Source: Mycolicibacter sp. MU0102
GTDB taxonomy: Bacteria > Actinomycetota > Actinomycetes > Mycobacteriales > Mycobacteriaceae
DNA: 64,000 bases
Direction: 5' to 3'
NCBI RefSeq assembly: GCF_963378105.1
Contig: NZ_OY726398.1
Span: 1,426,001 to 1,490,000, forward strand
The notes beneath the pieces are model-generated. The model ran no database searches, was not told the DNA's origin, and saw nothing but the letters and a program-made list of their open reading frames with translations. Shown here piece by piece: positions 33,608-41,222 of the stretch. Made by a program: the position numbers and the translations under genes. Position 1 is the first letter of the stretch. Every line of letters starts with the position of its first letter.

Positions 33608-34081
33608 TCAACGCGCTTCGGCTGCCGCCTCCAACGCGGCGATGTCGAGCTTGACCATCGTGTACATGGCCTGCTTCGCCCGTAGTACGCGCTCGGGGTC
33701 GGGATCGGTCATCAACTTTGGCAACTGTTGCGGGATGATCTGCCAAGACAATCCGTATCGGTCGGTGAGCCAGCCGCACTGGACTTCCTTGCCGCCGGCG
33801 CTCAACGCGTCCCAGTAGTGGTCGACCTCGGCCTGATCGACGCAGTAGACCTGGATCGAGATGGCCTCGTCCAAGGTGAAGTTGGGTCCGCCGTTGATCG
33901 CCGAGAACTGCCGCCCGTCGAGGTCGAACAACACTTCCAGCGGGCTGCCGTCACGCTCGGGGTTCTCCGCGCCCCAGTAGGAGATGTCGGTGACCTTCGA
34001 ATTGGGAAAGATCGACACGTAATGCTCGGCGGCTTCCAGCGCCTGGGTGTCGAACCACAAACTCGTCCGGATGACCGGCAT
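33608..34081 (-). CDS. VOC family protein (PhnB-like)
   Basis: A 157-residue protein with the 3-demethylubiquinone methyltransferase-like/PhnB glyoxalase fold: L-W-F-D-T-q-A-l-E-A-A-x-x-Y-V-S-I-F near the start, then F-D-L-D-G-R-Q-F-s-A-I-N-G-G-P near 55 and G-W-L-T-D-R-Y-G-L-S-W-Q-I-I-P near 105. Metal ligands of classical glyoxalases are not complete, so catalysis is uncertain. AAGGAG precedes ATG 34081. It is convergent with BKACE, 3 nt apart, and 41 nt downstream of bcp on the same strand. Confidence 0.85.
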   Translation of the reverse strand: MPVIRTSLWFDTQALEAAEHYVSIFPNSKVTDISYWGAENPERDGSPLEVLFDLDGRQFSAINGGPNFTLDEAISIQVYCVDQAEVDHYWDALSAGGKEVQCGWLTDRYGLSWQIIPQQLPKLMTDPDPERVLRAKQAMYTMVKLDIAALEAAAEAR

Positions 34082-34122
34082 GCGCTGCTCCTTCTCGGTC
34101 GGCGGAAACGCGACCTCCGGGG

Positions 34123-34596
34123 TCAGACCGACAGATCGCGCCGCAGTTTCGCGACGTGTCCGGTGGCCCGCACGTTGTACTGGGCCTCGGCGATCTTTCC
34201 CTGCTCATCGACGACGAACGTCGAGCGAATGACGCCCTGCACGGTCTTGCCGTACATCTTCTTCTCGCCGTAGGCGCCCCAGGCCGCCAATACGGACCGG
34301 TCCGGGTCGGACAGCAGCGGGAACGTCAGTCCCTCGGTGTCGCGGAACTTGGCCAGTTTGGCCGGCTTGTCGGGGGAGATGCCGACGACGTCGAGGCCGG
34401 CGTCGTTGAAGTCACGCAGGTTGTCCCGGAAGTCGCAGGCCTGCTTGGTGCAGCCGGGGGTCGACGCGGCCGGGTAGAAGTAGACGACGACGCGTCGTCC
34501 CCGGTAGTCGGCCAGCGACACGGTGTTGCCGTCGGCGTCGGGAAGACTGAACGCGGGCGCTTCATCGCCGGGCGCCAAGCGTGCGGTGTCGGTCAA
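34123..34596 (-). CDS. bcp: Thioredoxin-dependent peroxiredoxin (BCP/PrxQ)
   Basis: Reduces H2O2 and organic hydroperoxides. A 157-residue protein with L-x-P-G-D-E-A-P-A-F-S-L-P-D, the peroxidatic/resolving cysteine pair five apart in S-T-P-G-C-T-K-Q-A-C-D-F-R-D near 45-50, and V-V-G-I-S-P-D. Two adjacent TTG codons (34599, 34596) are the only starts; the second gives the family N-terminus M-T-x-T-x-R-L and better spacing to AGGGG. It corresponds to Rv2521, which lies beside Rv2522c in M. tuberculosis but is about 8 kb away here. Confidence 0.94.
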   Translation of the reverse strand: MTDTARLAPGDEAPAFSLPDADGNTVSLADYRGRRVVVYFYPAASTPGCTKQACDFRDNLRDFNDAGLDVVGISPDKPAKLAKFRDTEGLTFPLLSDPDRSVLAAWGAYGEKKMYGKTVQGVIRSTFVVDEQGKIAEAQYNVRATGHVAKLRRDLSV

Positions 34597-34645
34597 CAAT
34601 TGCCCCTTTCTGCTCGCCGGGGCATGAGACGAACCCCGGCTGCTC

Positions 34646-34651
34646 TAGGGT
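34646..34651 (+). promoter_or_regulatory. -10 element of the DUF3618 gene
   Basis: TAGGGT, 37 nt upstream of GTG 34689; a leadered transcript with GGGAGG as ribosome site. Confidence 0.4.
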
Positions 34652-34688
34652 AGTTCGACAGGGGCAGCATCGGACAGGGAGGACGACA

Positions 34689-34916
34689 GTGGCGGAACGC
34701 GATCCCGACACGATCAAGAAGGACATCGATCAGGCCCGCGAGCAGCTGGCGTCGACGGTCGATATTCTCGCGGACCGGGCCAACCCCCGTCACCTGGCCG
34801 ACCGCGCCAAGGCGCGGGCGGTCGAGATCGTGACCCAACCTGCGGTGATGGCGTCGCTGGCGGGTGTCGGCGGACTGATCCTCATCCTGGCGATTCGCCG
34901 AATCCGCAACCGCTGA
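34689..34916 (+). CDS. DUF3618 small membrane protein
   Basis: A 75-residue protein: a charged amphipathic region (R-D-P-D-T-I-K-K-D-I-D-q-A-R-E-Q-L-A-S-T-V-D-x-L-A-D-R) followed by one C-terminal membrane segment (about 52-68) and a basic tail. This is the DUF3618 pattern, single-pass proteins of unknown function that often stand near envelope genes. GTG 34689 follows GGGAGG at 6 nt. It corresponds to Rv2520c, which is also divergent from bcp. Confidence 0.9.
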   Translation: MAERDPDTIKKDIDQAREQLASTVDILADRANPRHLADRAKARAVEIVTQPAVMASLAGVGGLILILAIRRIRNR

Positions 34917-34983
34917 GGTCCCCGCGCGTCGGCCGCGAAAATTGGGTCTGGTGGCGTGACGCTGCCGGGGCGAAGATATTGCG

Positions 34984-37320
34984 GTGCGCGCCCAACAGCC
35001 CCCGGCGCCGCGGCCTGACCCGATCGGCTACACGCTCAAGCGGCTGGTGCTGGGACGGCCGCTGGTCACCGGTGCGCTGCGCTCCGAGCGGTTGTCGAAC
35101 CCGGTTGCGTTAGGCGTACTTTCACCCGACGCGATCTCCTCGAACGCCTACGGCGTCGAGGAGATCCTGATCGAGCTGCTGCCGTTCGCCGGCCTGGCAG
35201 CCTTCGCGCTGCTGCTGCCCATCACCGGCGTGGTCCTGCTGATCCTGGTACTGGTCACCGCCTCGTATCGCCAGGTGGTGATGACCTACACCCGCGCCGG
35301 CGGCTCCTACATCGTCTCGCGGGAGAACTTTGGGCCCCGGGTGGCGCAGGTCGCCGCCGCGGCGCTGCTGATCGACTATGTGGTGACCGTCGCGGTGCAA
35401 TCCGCGGCCGGCACCGTCGCCGTCGTCTCGGCGATCCGCCCACTGGGGCCCTACAGCCTGGAGATCACCGTCGCAGTGGTGATCGTGATGTGTTACGCGA
35501 ACCTGCGCGGTGTGCGAGAAGCCGGCCGCACCTTCGCGGTACCGACCTACTTCTTCATAGGCATGCTCGGGCTGATGATCATCGTCGGCGTAGTGCGCGA
35601 GATCTTTTGGGGCTTACCGGTTTACGACGCCGAGCACCTCCCCGGGGCGGTATCGGTGCATCAGGGCAATGGGCTGATCATGGGGGCGACGGTCCTTGTG
35701 GTGCTGCGCGCGTTCGCCAACGGCGGGTCATCGCTGACCGGTGTGGAGGCCATCTCCAACACCGTCAGCGTCTTCCAGAAACCGCAGGGCCTCAACGCGC
35801 GGCGGGTGCTCACCACGATGGCGTGCATTCTGGGCTTCCTGCTGGCCGGCGTCACCTACCTGGCCTACCGCACCCACACCCCGCCGTACGCGGTCGGATA
35901 TCCCTCGGTGCTCTCCGAGGTGGCCCGGGCGGTGTTCGGCGGCGGTTGGCTGGGGCAGGTCTTCTACGTGCTGGTGCAGACGGCGACGGCATTGATCCTG
36001 TTCACCGGCGCGAACACCAGCTTCAACGGGTTCCCGATGCTGGCCAGCTTCGTTGCCGAAGACCGCTTCCTGCCCCGCCAGTTGACCAAGCGCGGGCATC
36101 GGCTGGTCTTTTCCAACGGGATCATCGTGCTCACCGTCTTGGCGGTGACTCTGCTGGTGGTCACCGGTGGTTCGGTCAACGCCTTGGTGCCGTTCTACGC
36201 GATCGGGGTGTTCACCGGATTCGCGATGGCCGGCTACGGCATAGCCAAACATCATGTGACGCATCGGGAATCGGGATGGCGGTACAAGCTCGTCATCAAC
36301 TTCTCAGCGGGGCTGTTGTCCACCGTGGTGGTGGGGATCTTCGCGGTGGCGAAGTTCACCGAGGGGGCCTGGCTGGTCGTGGTCGTGTTCCCGTTGCTGG
36401 TGGTGGTGCTGATCCGGCTCAACCGGGAATACCGGGCCGAGGCTGCGATCCTGGAGCGATTCCGCACCGACCGGCCTGACTCCGTCAAATACGCCCGCCA
36501 CCGGGTGATGGTCTTTGTGCATTCGTTGGATCTGGCGGTCCTAGAAGCCCTGCGTTACGGCAAAGGGCTCTACGCCGACGACCTGGTCGCTGTGCACCTG
36601 GTGGTCGACGCCGCTCATGCTGCGCAGCTGCAGCAGCGGTGGGAGTACTACGGCCTGGACACCCCACTGCGGGTGGTTGACTGCCCGGACCGTCGGCTGA
36701 CGCGCACCGCCCAGCAACTGGTCGACACCGCGCGTGCCCAATATCCGGACTGCCACGTGACGGTGTTGCTGCCCCGGCGCACCTATGCGCCGCTGCTGGG
36801 TCGGCTGCTGCACGATCGCACCGCCGACAAGATCGCCAAGGCCGTGAGCGTGGTCCCCGACGCGGCGGCGACGATCGTGCCCTACGACGTGCAGTCGCGC
36901 GTGCGGCAGGCGTTTCCGGATCTGTTCGAGCAGCGGCTGGTGCGCAAGGTGGGGGAACTGCAGCAGTGGGTGGCGCGTCACGACCAGCAGGACGTGGACC
37001 GCTACGAGCATCCGGCGCCGCCACCGGACGCCATCGCGGTAGACGCCCTCATCGTCGGCCACCTGTCCACCGTGGAGGGGCGGGTCAACGAGGTCGACGA
37101 CACCATCAGTCGCGGCAAGCCGGTGCGCATCGCGGTGGTCGGAGACGGCAGCGGAGAGCTGCGTGCGATATTCCACGCGGGACGAGGGACCGACATTGGC
37201 CCCGGTGATGTGGTTGCGCTCACCGGTAAGGCGCGACGGAACGGCAATGGGCCGGTATACATGTCGGACCCGAGCTACCGGATCGTCAAGGAGACCGAAG
37301 AGTCGACACCGTCGCGGTAG
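34984..37320 (+). CDS. APC family amino-acid permease with C-terminal OB-fold-like domain
   Basis: A 778-residue protein. Residues about 40-480 form a 12-helix APC permease (S-S-N-A-Y-G-V-E-E-I near 55, R-A-G-G-S-Y near 105); a cytosolic alpha/beta region with V-M-V-F-V-H-S-L-D resembles a nucleotide-binding regulatory domain (about 500-650). The last 95 residues (about 683-770) look like an OB fold: G-H-L-S-T-V-E-G-R-V near its start, V-G-D-G-S-G-E-L, then I-G-P-G-D-V-V-A-L-T-G-K-A-R and M-S-D-P-S-Y-R-I-V. In M. tuberculosis an APC permease (Rv2690c) and an OB protein (Rv2694c) are near neighbours; here the modules are joined. Substrate unknown. Confidence 0.82.
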   Translation: MRAQQPPAPRPDPIGYTLKRLVLGRPLVTGALRSERLSNPVALGVLSPDAISSNAYGVEEILIELLPFAGLAAFALLLPITGVVLLILVLVTASYRQVVMTYTRAGGSYIVSRENFGPRVAQVAAAALLIDYVVTVAVQSAAGTVAVVSAIRPLGPYSLEITVAVVIVMCYANLRGVREAGRTFAVPTYFFIGMLGLMIIVGVVREIFWGLPVYDAEHLPGAVSVHQGNGLIMGATVLVVLRAFANGGSSLTGVEAISNTVSVFQKPQGLNARRVLTTMACILGFLLAGVTYLAYRTHTPPYAVGYPSVLSEVARAVFGGGWLGQVFYVLVQTATALILFTGANTSFNGFPMLASFVAEDRFLPRQLTKRGHRLVFSNGIIVLTVLAVTLLVVTGGSVNALVPFYAIGVFTGFAMAGYGIAKHHVTHRESGWRYKLVINFSAGLLSTVVVGIFAVAKFTEGAWLVVVVFPLLVVVLIRLNREYRAEAAILERFRTDRPDSVKYARHRVMVFVHSLDLAVLEALRYGKGLYADDLVAVHLVVDAAHAAQLQQRWEYYGLDTPLRVVDCPDRRLTRTAQQLVDTARAQYPDCHVTVLLPRRTYAPLLGRLLHDRTADKIAKAVSVVPDAAATIVPYDVQSRVRQAFPDLFEQRLVRKVGELQQWVARHDQQDVDRYEHPAPPPDAIAVDALIVGHLSTVEGRVNEVDDTISRGKPVRIAVVGDGSGELRAIFHAGRGTDIGPGDVVALTGKARRNGNGPVYMSDPSYRIVKETEESTPSR

Positions 37321-37340
37321 GACAAGTCGCAGTAAGACAA

Positions 37341-37375
37341 ACGGCCGGGAGGGGCCCAGGGGCCCTCCCGGCCGT
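37341..37375. terminator. Bidirectional hairpin terminator
   Basis: A near-perfect GC stem, ACGGCCGGGAGG pairing with CCTCCCGGCCGT around a short loop, between the permease stop and the convergent porin-like gene. There is no U tract, as is common in mycobacteria. Confidence 0.75.
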
Positions 37376-37407
37376 CGTTGCGTTCTACTTCTGCAGCAGC
37401 GACAGGC

Positions 37408-38409
37408 CTAGAAGCCCAAGGCGTCCCACAACCCGCCGTCCAGCAGGTCAGTACCGGCCGCCCCGAGGTCTGGCACCTCCACGGCGTTGACCGGCAGATC
37501 CGCGGTGCCCACGGTGAGGGCCTCGGCCGCGCGGGCGGGCCACTGGTTCAGCAGCAGGTCGAAGATGCCGCCTTCGGTGAGTATGCCCGTGAAGACGTCC
37601 TCGGTCTCCGGCACGATGTAACCGTTGAGCACGGTGTTCAGCACGTCAGCGGGCAGGCTGAACAGTGCCTCTAGGTCGCCGCCGGCTGCAGCGGTGATGT
37701 TCTCGGTCAGTTGGTACACGAGACCAATCATCGGCGACATCATTGCATCGCTGACCTGTTTGATGAAGGCCCAACCATCAAGGGGGCCAATGAATTCGTT
37801 GAGCAGGCTCGACTGGTTCATCATCTCGCGGGCGGGAATGGACAGCACCGGGCCGAGGGACTTGCCGATGTCCTCGATGCCGTACAGCGTCCAGATGTTG
37901 AGTTCGTTGAACGCCTCGAAGGGGTTTCCGGCGGCGAGGGCCTCACCCATGCGCTCCAGCAGCACCTCAAGACCCGGGTACTTCACATCTTGGCCCTCGA
38001 CGCCGTAGATCATCTTCTCGAACGCCTCACCGATGCCCGCAAAGCCCGAGGTGATGAACCGTGGCTCCATGCCCGGGCGGGCGTCCAGCGGGACGTCTTC
38101 CATGCCGAGGATCAACTGGCCGTAATCACCCCAGTTGCTGGCGACCTGGCCCACTACATCGAAGATGTTGGCGTTGTTGAACAAGGCTTCCAGGTTCTCC
38201 GCTCCCCGCTCGAACACCGAAGACCAGCCGAAGAAGCCGTCGAAGCCGGCGGTCAGCTGGACAGCTTGGTGGCGCGCTTCTTGCAGGCCCGGTGCAACCG
38301 GATGAACGGCCACCAGGCCGGCGCCGGCCAACGCGATTCCGGCTGCCGTCAACCGGGCCGTGCGACCGGCCCTGAACCGGGTCGTGTCGTGATGTAGGGC
38401 GAACTCCAC
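37408..38409 (-). CDS. Exported porin-like protein (GjpA type, tentative)
   Basis: A 333-residue exported protein. A basic head (R-F-R-A-G-R-T-A-R-L) and the hydrophobic A-A-G-I-A-L-A-G-A-G-L-V-A-V form a signal peptide, followed by the mycobacterial motif A-V-Q-L-T-A-G. The body is amphipathic, low in Cys and Lys, and ends G-L-W-D-A-L-G-F. It resembles mycobacterial proteins annotated as GjpA-like outer-membrane porins; that name is tentative. GTG 38409 has AAAGGAG 7 nt upstream. An iron-box-like site overlaps its probable promoter. Confidence 0.65.
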   Translation of the reverse strand: MEFALHHDTTRFRAGRTARLTAAGIALAGAGLVAVHPVAPGLQEARHQAVQLTAGFDGFFGWSSVFERGAENLEALFNNANIFDVVGQVASNWGDYGQLILGMEDVPLDARPGMEPRFITSGFAGIGEAFEKMIYGVEGQDVKYPGLEVLLERMGEALAAGNPFEAFNELNIWTLYGIEDIGKSLGPVLSIPAREMMNQSSLLNEFIGPLDGWAFIKQVSDAMMSPMIGLVYQLTENITAAAGGDLEALFSLPADVLNTVLNGYIVPETEDVFTGILTEGGIFDLLLNQWPARAAEALTVGTADLPVNAVEVPDLGAAGTDLLDGGLWDALGF

Positions 38410-38440
38410 AGATGACTCCTTTAAATTTTTTCTGTGCGGT

Positions 38441-38456
38441 TCCCTAGGGTTAGGGA
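38441..38456. promoter_or_regulatory. Inverted repeat in leader of porin-like gene
   Basis: TCCCTA-GGGT-TAGGGA, perfect 6-bp arms, 32-47 nt upstream of GTG 38409. It could be an operator or a leader hairpin. Confidence 0.35.
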
Positions 38457-38487
38457 GCAGAAGCCTGCGATTTCAATAATAACAATT

Positions 38488-38509
38488 AGCATAGGGGAAC
38501 CTAACCTAA
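38488..38509 (-). promoter_or_regulatory. IdeR/DtxR iron-box-like site over -10 element
   Basis: On the minus strand TTAGGTTAG is a perfect half of the IdeR consensus, and the full 19-mer (38491-38509) matches the consensus palindrome at 15 of 19 positions. TATGCT (38493-38488), a TANNNT -10 candidate, overlaps its end. This geometry fits iron-dependent repression of the porin-like gene. Confidence 0.5.
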
Positions 38510-38793
38510 CCAGGCGAAGATTTGGTGAACAGTTGGTGACGTTGGCGGACATGCGGCAGCGCGGAGCTACCATCCCGGGCCCCGCGTGATGGGGGCCGCG
38601 CGGCCGATCGTCGCGGCTGCGTCGACCATCGCTCTGGTCCAGAGAATCAGAGAAGGGTTGCGGCCATCACGGGCCGGCTCTGCATGGCGGTGACAGCAGA
38701 CCTGATCTTGGTCTGTTGATGGGAAAACGGATTCCGAACCGATCGCACACACCCGAGGGTGCAGCGGAATATCGAAATATCCTGCGAACTAAG

Positions 38794-38866
<73 letters not shown>

Positions 38867-38976
38867 TGGGCGGTCAAGAACCGCGAAAGAGACAATAACA
38901 GGCGCCGCGCCGGGAGACGAAATCGCGACGTCAGAGCGCTCTTCCGGACGGCACAGCGGCAGTTTCGATTACCCAC

Positions 38977-38982
38977 TAGACT
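38977..38982 (+). promoter_or_regulatory. -10 element of ldtB
   Basis: TAGACT, 38 nt upstream of ATG 39021; AGGTGGGA lies between as ribosome site. Confidence 0.4.
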
Positions 38983-39020
38983 GCCTCCGAGCAGCATCAG
39001 CACGGTCAGGTGGGAAAAGC

Positions 39021-40250
39021 ATGGGGCAGGTTGGTTTGGCGGAACGCTGTCGGGGGTTCGGGTCCCGGGCAGCGGCATTGCTGATGGTTCCGGCCGCGGT
39101 AATGAGCTTGAGCGCGTGTGGCAATAACGCCGACGCCGAAGCGGCCAAGATCATCACCGACAAGGGCACTCCCTTCGCTGATCTGCTGATTCCCAAGGTC
39201 ACTGCGTCGGTCACCGACAAGGCTGTCGGGGTTGCGGTGGACGCGCCGGTGACCGTGACGGCCGAGGACGGAGTGCTCGATTCGGTCACCATGGTCAATG
39301 AGTACGGCGCAATCGTCGACGGCAAGCTCAGTGCCGACGGGTTGACCTGGGCGACATCCGAGCAGCTCGGCTACAACAAGCGCTACACGGTCAACGCGAA
39401 GGCACTGGGCCTCGGTGGCGTGACCAGCCGGCAGATGACGTTTCAGACGCACTCACCGCAGAACCTGACCATGCCCTACGTCATGCCGCGCGACGGCGAG
39501 GTCGTCGGCGTCGGCCAACCGGTGGCGATTCGGTTCGACGAGAACATCGTTGACCGCGAGGCGGCCGAGAAAGCGATCACCATCACCACCGAGCCTCCGG
39601 TGACGGGCGCGTTCTACTGGCTGAACAATCGCGAGGTGCGCTGGCGGCCGCAGGCATTCTGGAAGCCCGGAACCAACGTCGACGTGCAGGTCAACACCTA
39701 CGGGGTGGACCTGGGCAACGGGGTCTACGGGCAGGACAACGCGACCAGCCACTTCGTCATCGGCGACGAGGTGATCGCCACGGTCGACGACGACACCAAG
39801 TCGATGGTGGTGCGCATCAACGGCGAAGTGGCCAAGACCATGCCGGTCTCGATGGGCAAAGAAAGCACCCCGACCAACAACGGCACTTACATCGTCGGGG
39901 AGCGCTTCGCGCACATCGTCATGGACTCGTCGACCTACGGTGTTCCGGTCAACTCGCCCAACGGATATCGCACCGACGTGGACTGGGCCACCCAGATCTC
40001 CTACAGCGGCATCTTCGTGCACTCGGCCCCGTGGTCGGTGGGAGCCCAGGGTTACGCCAACACCAGCCATGGCTGCATCAACGTGAGCCCCAGCAACGCG
40101 CTGTGGTTCTACGACCACGTCAAACGCGGCGACGTGGTGCAGATCAACAACACCATCGGCTCGCTGCTGCCCGGCAATGAGGGCCTCGGCGACTGGAACG
40201 TGCCGTGGTCTCAGTGGCAGGCCGGCAACGCCAACGACCCAGTGCGCTAG
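39021..40250 (+). CDS. ldtB: L,D-transpeptidase lipoprotein (LdtMt2 type)
   Basis: Makes 3-3 crosslinks in peptidoglycan outside the membrane. A 409-residue lipoprotein with lipobox L-S-A-C (Cys33), two Ig-like domains (about 50-250: P-V-T-V-T-A-E-D-G near 75 and V-G-V-G-Q-P-V-A-I-R-F-D near 165) and the YkuD catalytic domain (about 250-380) with active-site S-H-G-C-I-N-V-S and H-S-A-P-W-S upstream. A W-rich tail follows. It corresponds to Rv2518c, of nearly equal length. tRNA-Lys precedes it. It is convergent with the proline-repeat peptidase, 6 nt apart. Confidence 0.96.
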   Translation: MGQVGLAERCRGFGSRAAALLMVPAAVMSLSACGNNADAEAAKIITDKGTPFADLLIPKVTASVTDKAVGVAVDAPVTVTAEDGVLDSVTMVNEYGAIVDGKLSADGLTWATSEQLGYNKRYTVNAKALGLGGVTSRQMTFQTHSPQNLTMPYVMPRDGEVVGVGQPVAIRFDENIVDREAAEKAITITTEPPVTGAFYWLNNREVRWRPQAFWKPGTNVDVQVNTYGVDLGNGVYGQDNATSHFVIGDEVIATVDDDTKSMVVRINGEVAKTMPVSMGKESTPTNNGTYIVGERFAHIVMDSSTYGVPVNSPNGYRTDVDWATQISYSGIFVHSAPWSVGAQGYANTSHGCINVSPSNALWFYDHVKRGDVVQINNTIGSLLPGNEGLGDWNVPWSQWQAGNANDPVR

Positions 40251-40256
40251 GCGCTG

Positions 40257-41018
40257 TCAGGCTGGGGGCGGTCCGGCTTCCTCGCGCAGGTACTCCTCGC
40301 CGCCATTGGGGTAACCCCCGCCGAACGTGGTGATGTGCACGTGGTCGTAGTGGCCGTTGCCGCCACCGCTGGGCCCGGCCGGCGTGTAGTAGGTGCCACG
40401 CCAGATCGCGTCCTGCATGGCGAACCGACCGGCGTTCTGCCGGACGTACGCGACGATCTCGTCTCCCAACGCGATGCCCTCCGGGCTACCGGCGTTGGGA
40501 ATCATCACGTCGATGGCCAGTCCGGACGGATGCCAGCGCTGACCATCGGGACGCACCCCGATCATGTCGTGAATCTGCGGGAACGCTTCGCTGATGCTGC
40601 GCGCGACGAGGATCGTCTTGACCTGCATGCCGCGCTCGTTGACGATCCCCGGCGGCAGGGCGTGCGGCGCCGGCATCGACCAATTGGTCACCAGATCGGG
40701 TACGGGCGGTCCCCAGTCCTGCGGCGGAGGCGGCAGGTCTTCAGGCGGCGGGGGTGGCCCGTCTTCGGGAGGTGGGGGAGGTGCGTCCTCCGGCGGCGGA
40801 GGCGGGAGGTCCTCTGGCGGCGGGGGTGGCCCGTCCTCAGGCGGTGGGGGAGGTGCGTCTTCTGGCGGTGGGGGTGGCGCGTCCTCGGGTGGCGGCGGCA
40901 CATCGGCGGCGGCCGGAGGGGGTGGTTCGTCGTTGTTTCCCGGCTCGGCGCCGACGCCGCCAGCCAAGAACACGGCGGCCGGCAACAGAGTCGTCGCGGC
41001 CAGAACCGAGGATTTCAT
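40257..41018 (-). CDS. Exported proline-repeat protein with M15/VldE-like peptidase domain
   Basis: A 253-residue exported protein. Signal peptide 1-24, then a spacer of 8-residue repeats P-P-P-P-P-E-D-x (x is Ala, Gly or Leu) across residues 41-101, then a C-terminal domain (about 105-250). This domain has H-P-S-G-L-A-I-D-V-M near 175 and H-Y-D-H-V-H-I near 233, the H-x(6)-D plus D-H-x-H layout of M15-type D,D-carboxypeptidases and VldE-like domains. The wall-spanning repeat probably places the domain in the peptidoglycan. ATG 41018 is preferred over the upstream in-frame start because the signal peptide then leads. Confidence 0.82.
   Translation of the reverse strand: MKSSVLAATTLLPAAVFLAGGVGAEPGNNDEPPPPAAADVPPPPEDAPPPPPEDAPPPPPEDGPPPPPEDLPPPPPEDAPPPPPEDGPPPPPEDLPPPPQDWGPPVPDLVTNWSMPAPHALPPGIVNERGMQVKTILVARSISEAFPQIHDMIGVRPDGQRWHPSGLAIDVMIPNAGSPEGIALGDEIVAYVRQNAGRFAMQDAIWRGTYYTPAGPSGGGNGHYDHVHITTFGGGYPNGGEEYLREEAGPPPA
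40716..40886 (-). repeat. 24-nt coding tandem repeat (Pro-rich linker)
   Basis: About seven 24-nt units encoding E-D-x-P-P-P-P-P. The variable residue follows Ala, Ala, Gly, Leu, Ala, Gly, Leu, so a three-unit (72-nt) block has been duplicated. Confidence 0.85.
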
Positions 41019-41222
41019 GCGCAGATCTACTAGTCCTTGCGTGAGCACGCAGGGCACCGTAACCAAAACGTTACCTCGACATCAACCCGGCGCGCGGAAA
41101 GGCGTGCCCCCAGTCGATGCCTCGCAGTCGGACAAACCCGGGTTTAGCGGCCGTCGGGCCAGGTCAGCTCGATGATGGGCGCCGGTAGCCTTGAACGTGA
41201 TCCGCAGGTGTTCGCTAGCTCA

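Larger units (their letters stand above)
38410..38793. other. Upstream region of porin-like gene
   Basis: About 380 nt without a convincing gene. It contains a short inverted repeat (38441-38456), an AT-rich stretch and an iron-box-like site (38491-38509); the part nearer tRNA-Lys shows nothing I can name. Confidence 0.5.

Noticed and set aside
26315..34081. Prophage or integrative element
   Set aside because: No integrase, transposase, phage structural gene or direct-repeat attachment sites could be seen.
38567..38752. 61-codon minus-strand open frame upstream of tRNA-Lys
   Set aside because: No ribosome site, no domain, and composition unlike neighbouring genes.
40716..40886. CRISPR-like array
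   Set aside because: The repeated units are contiguous in-frame codons for a Pro/Glu/Asp linker with no spacers.
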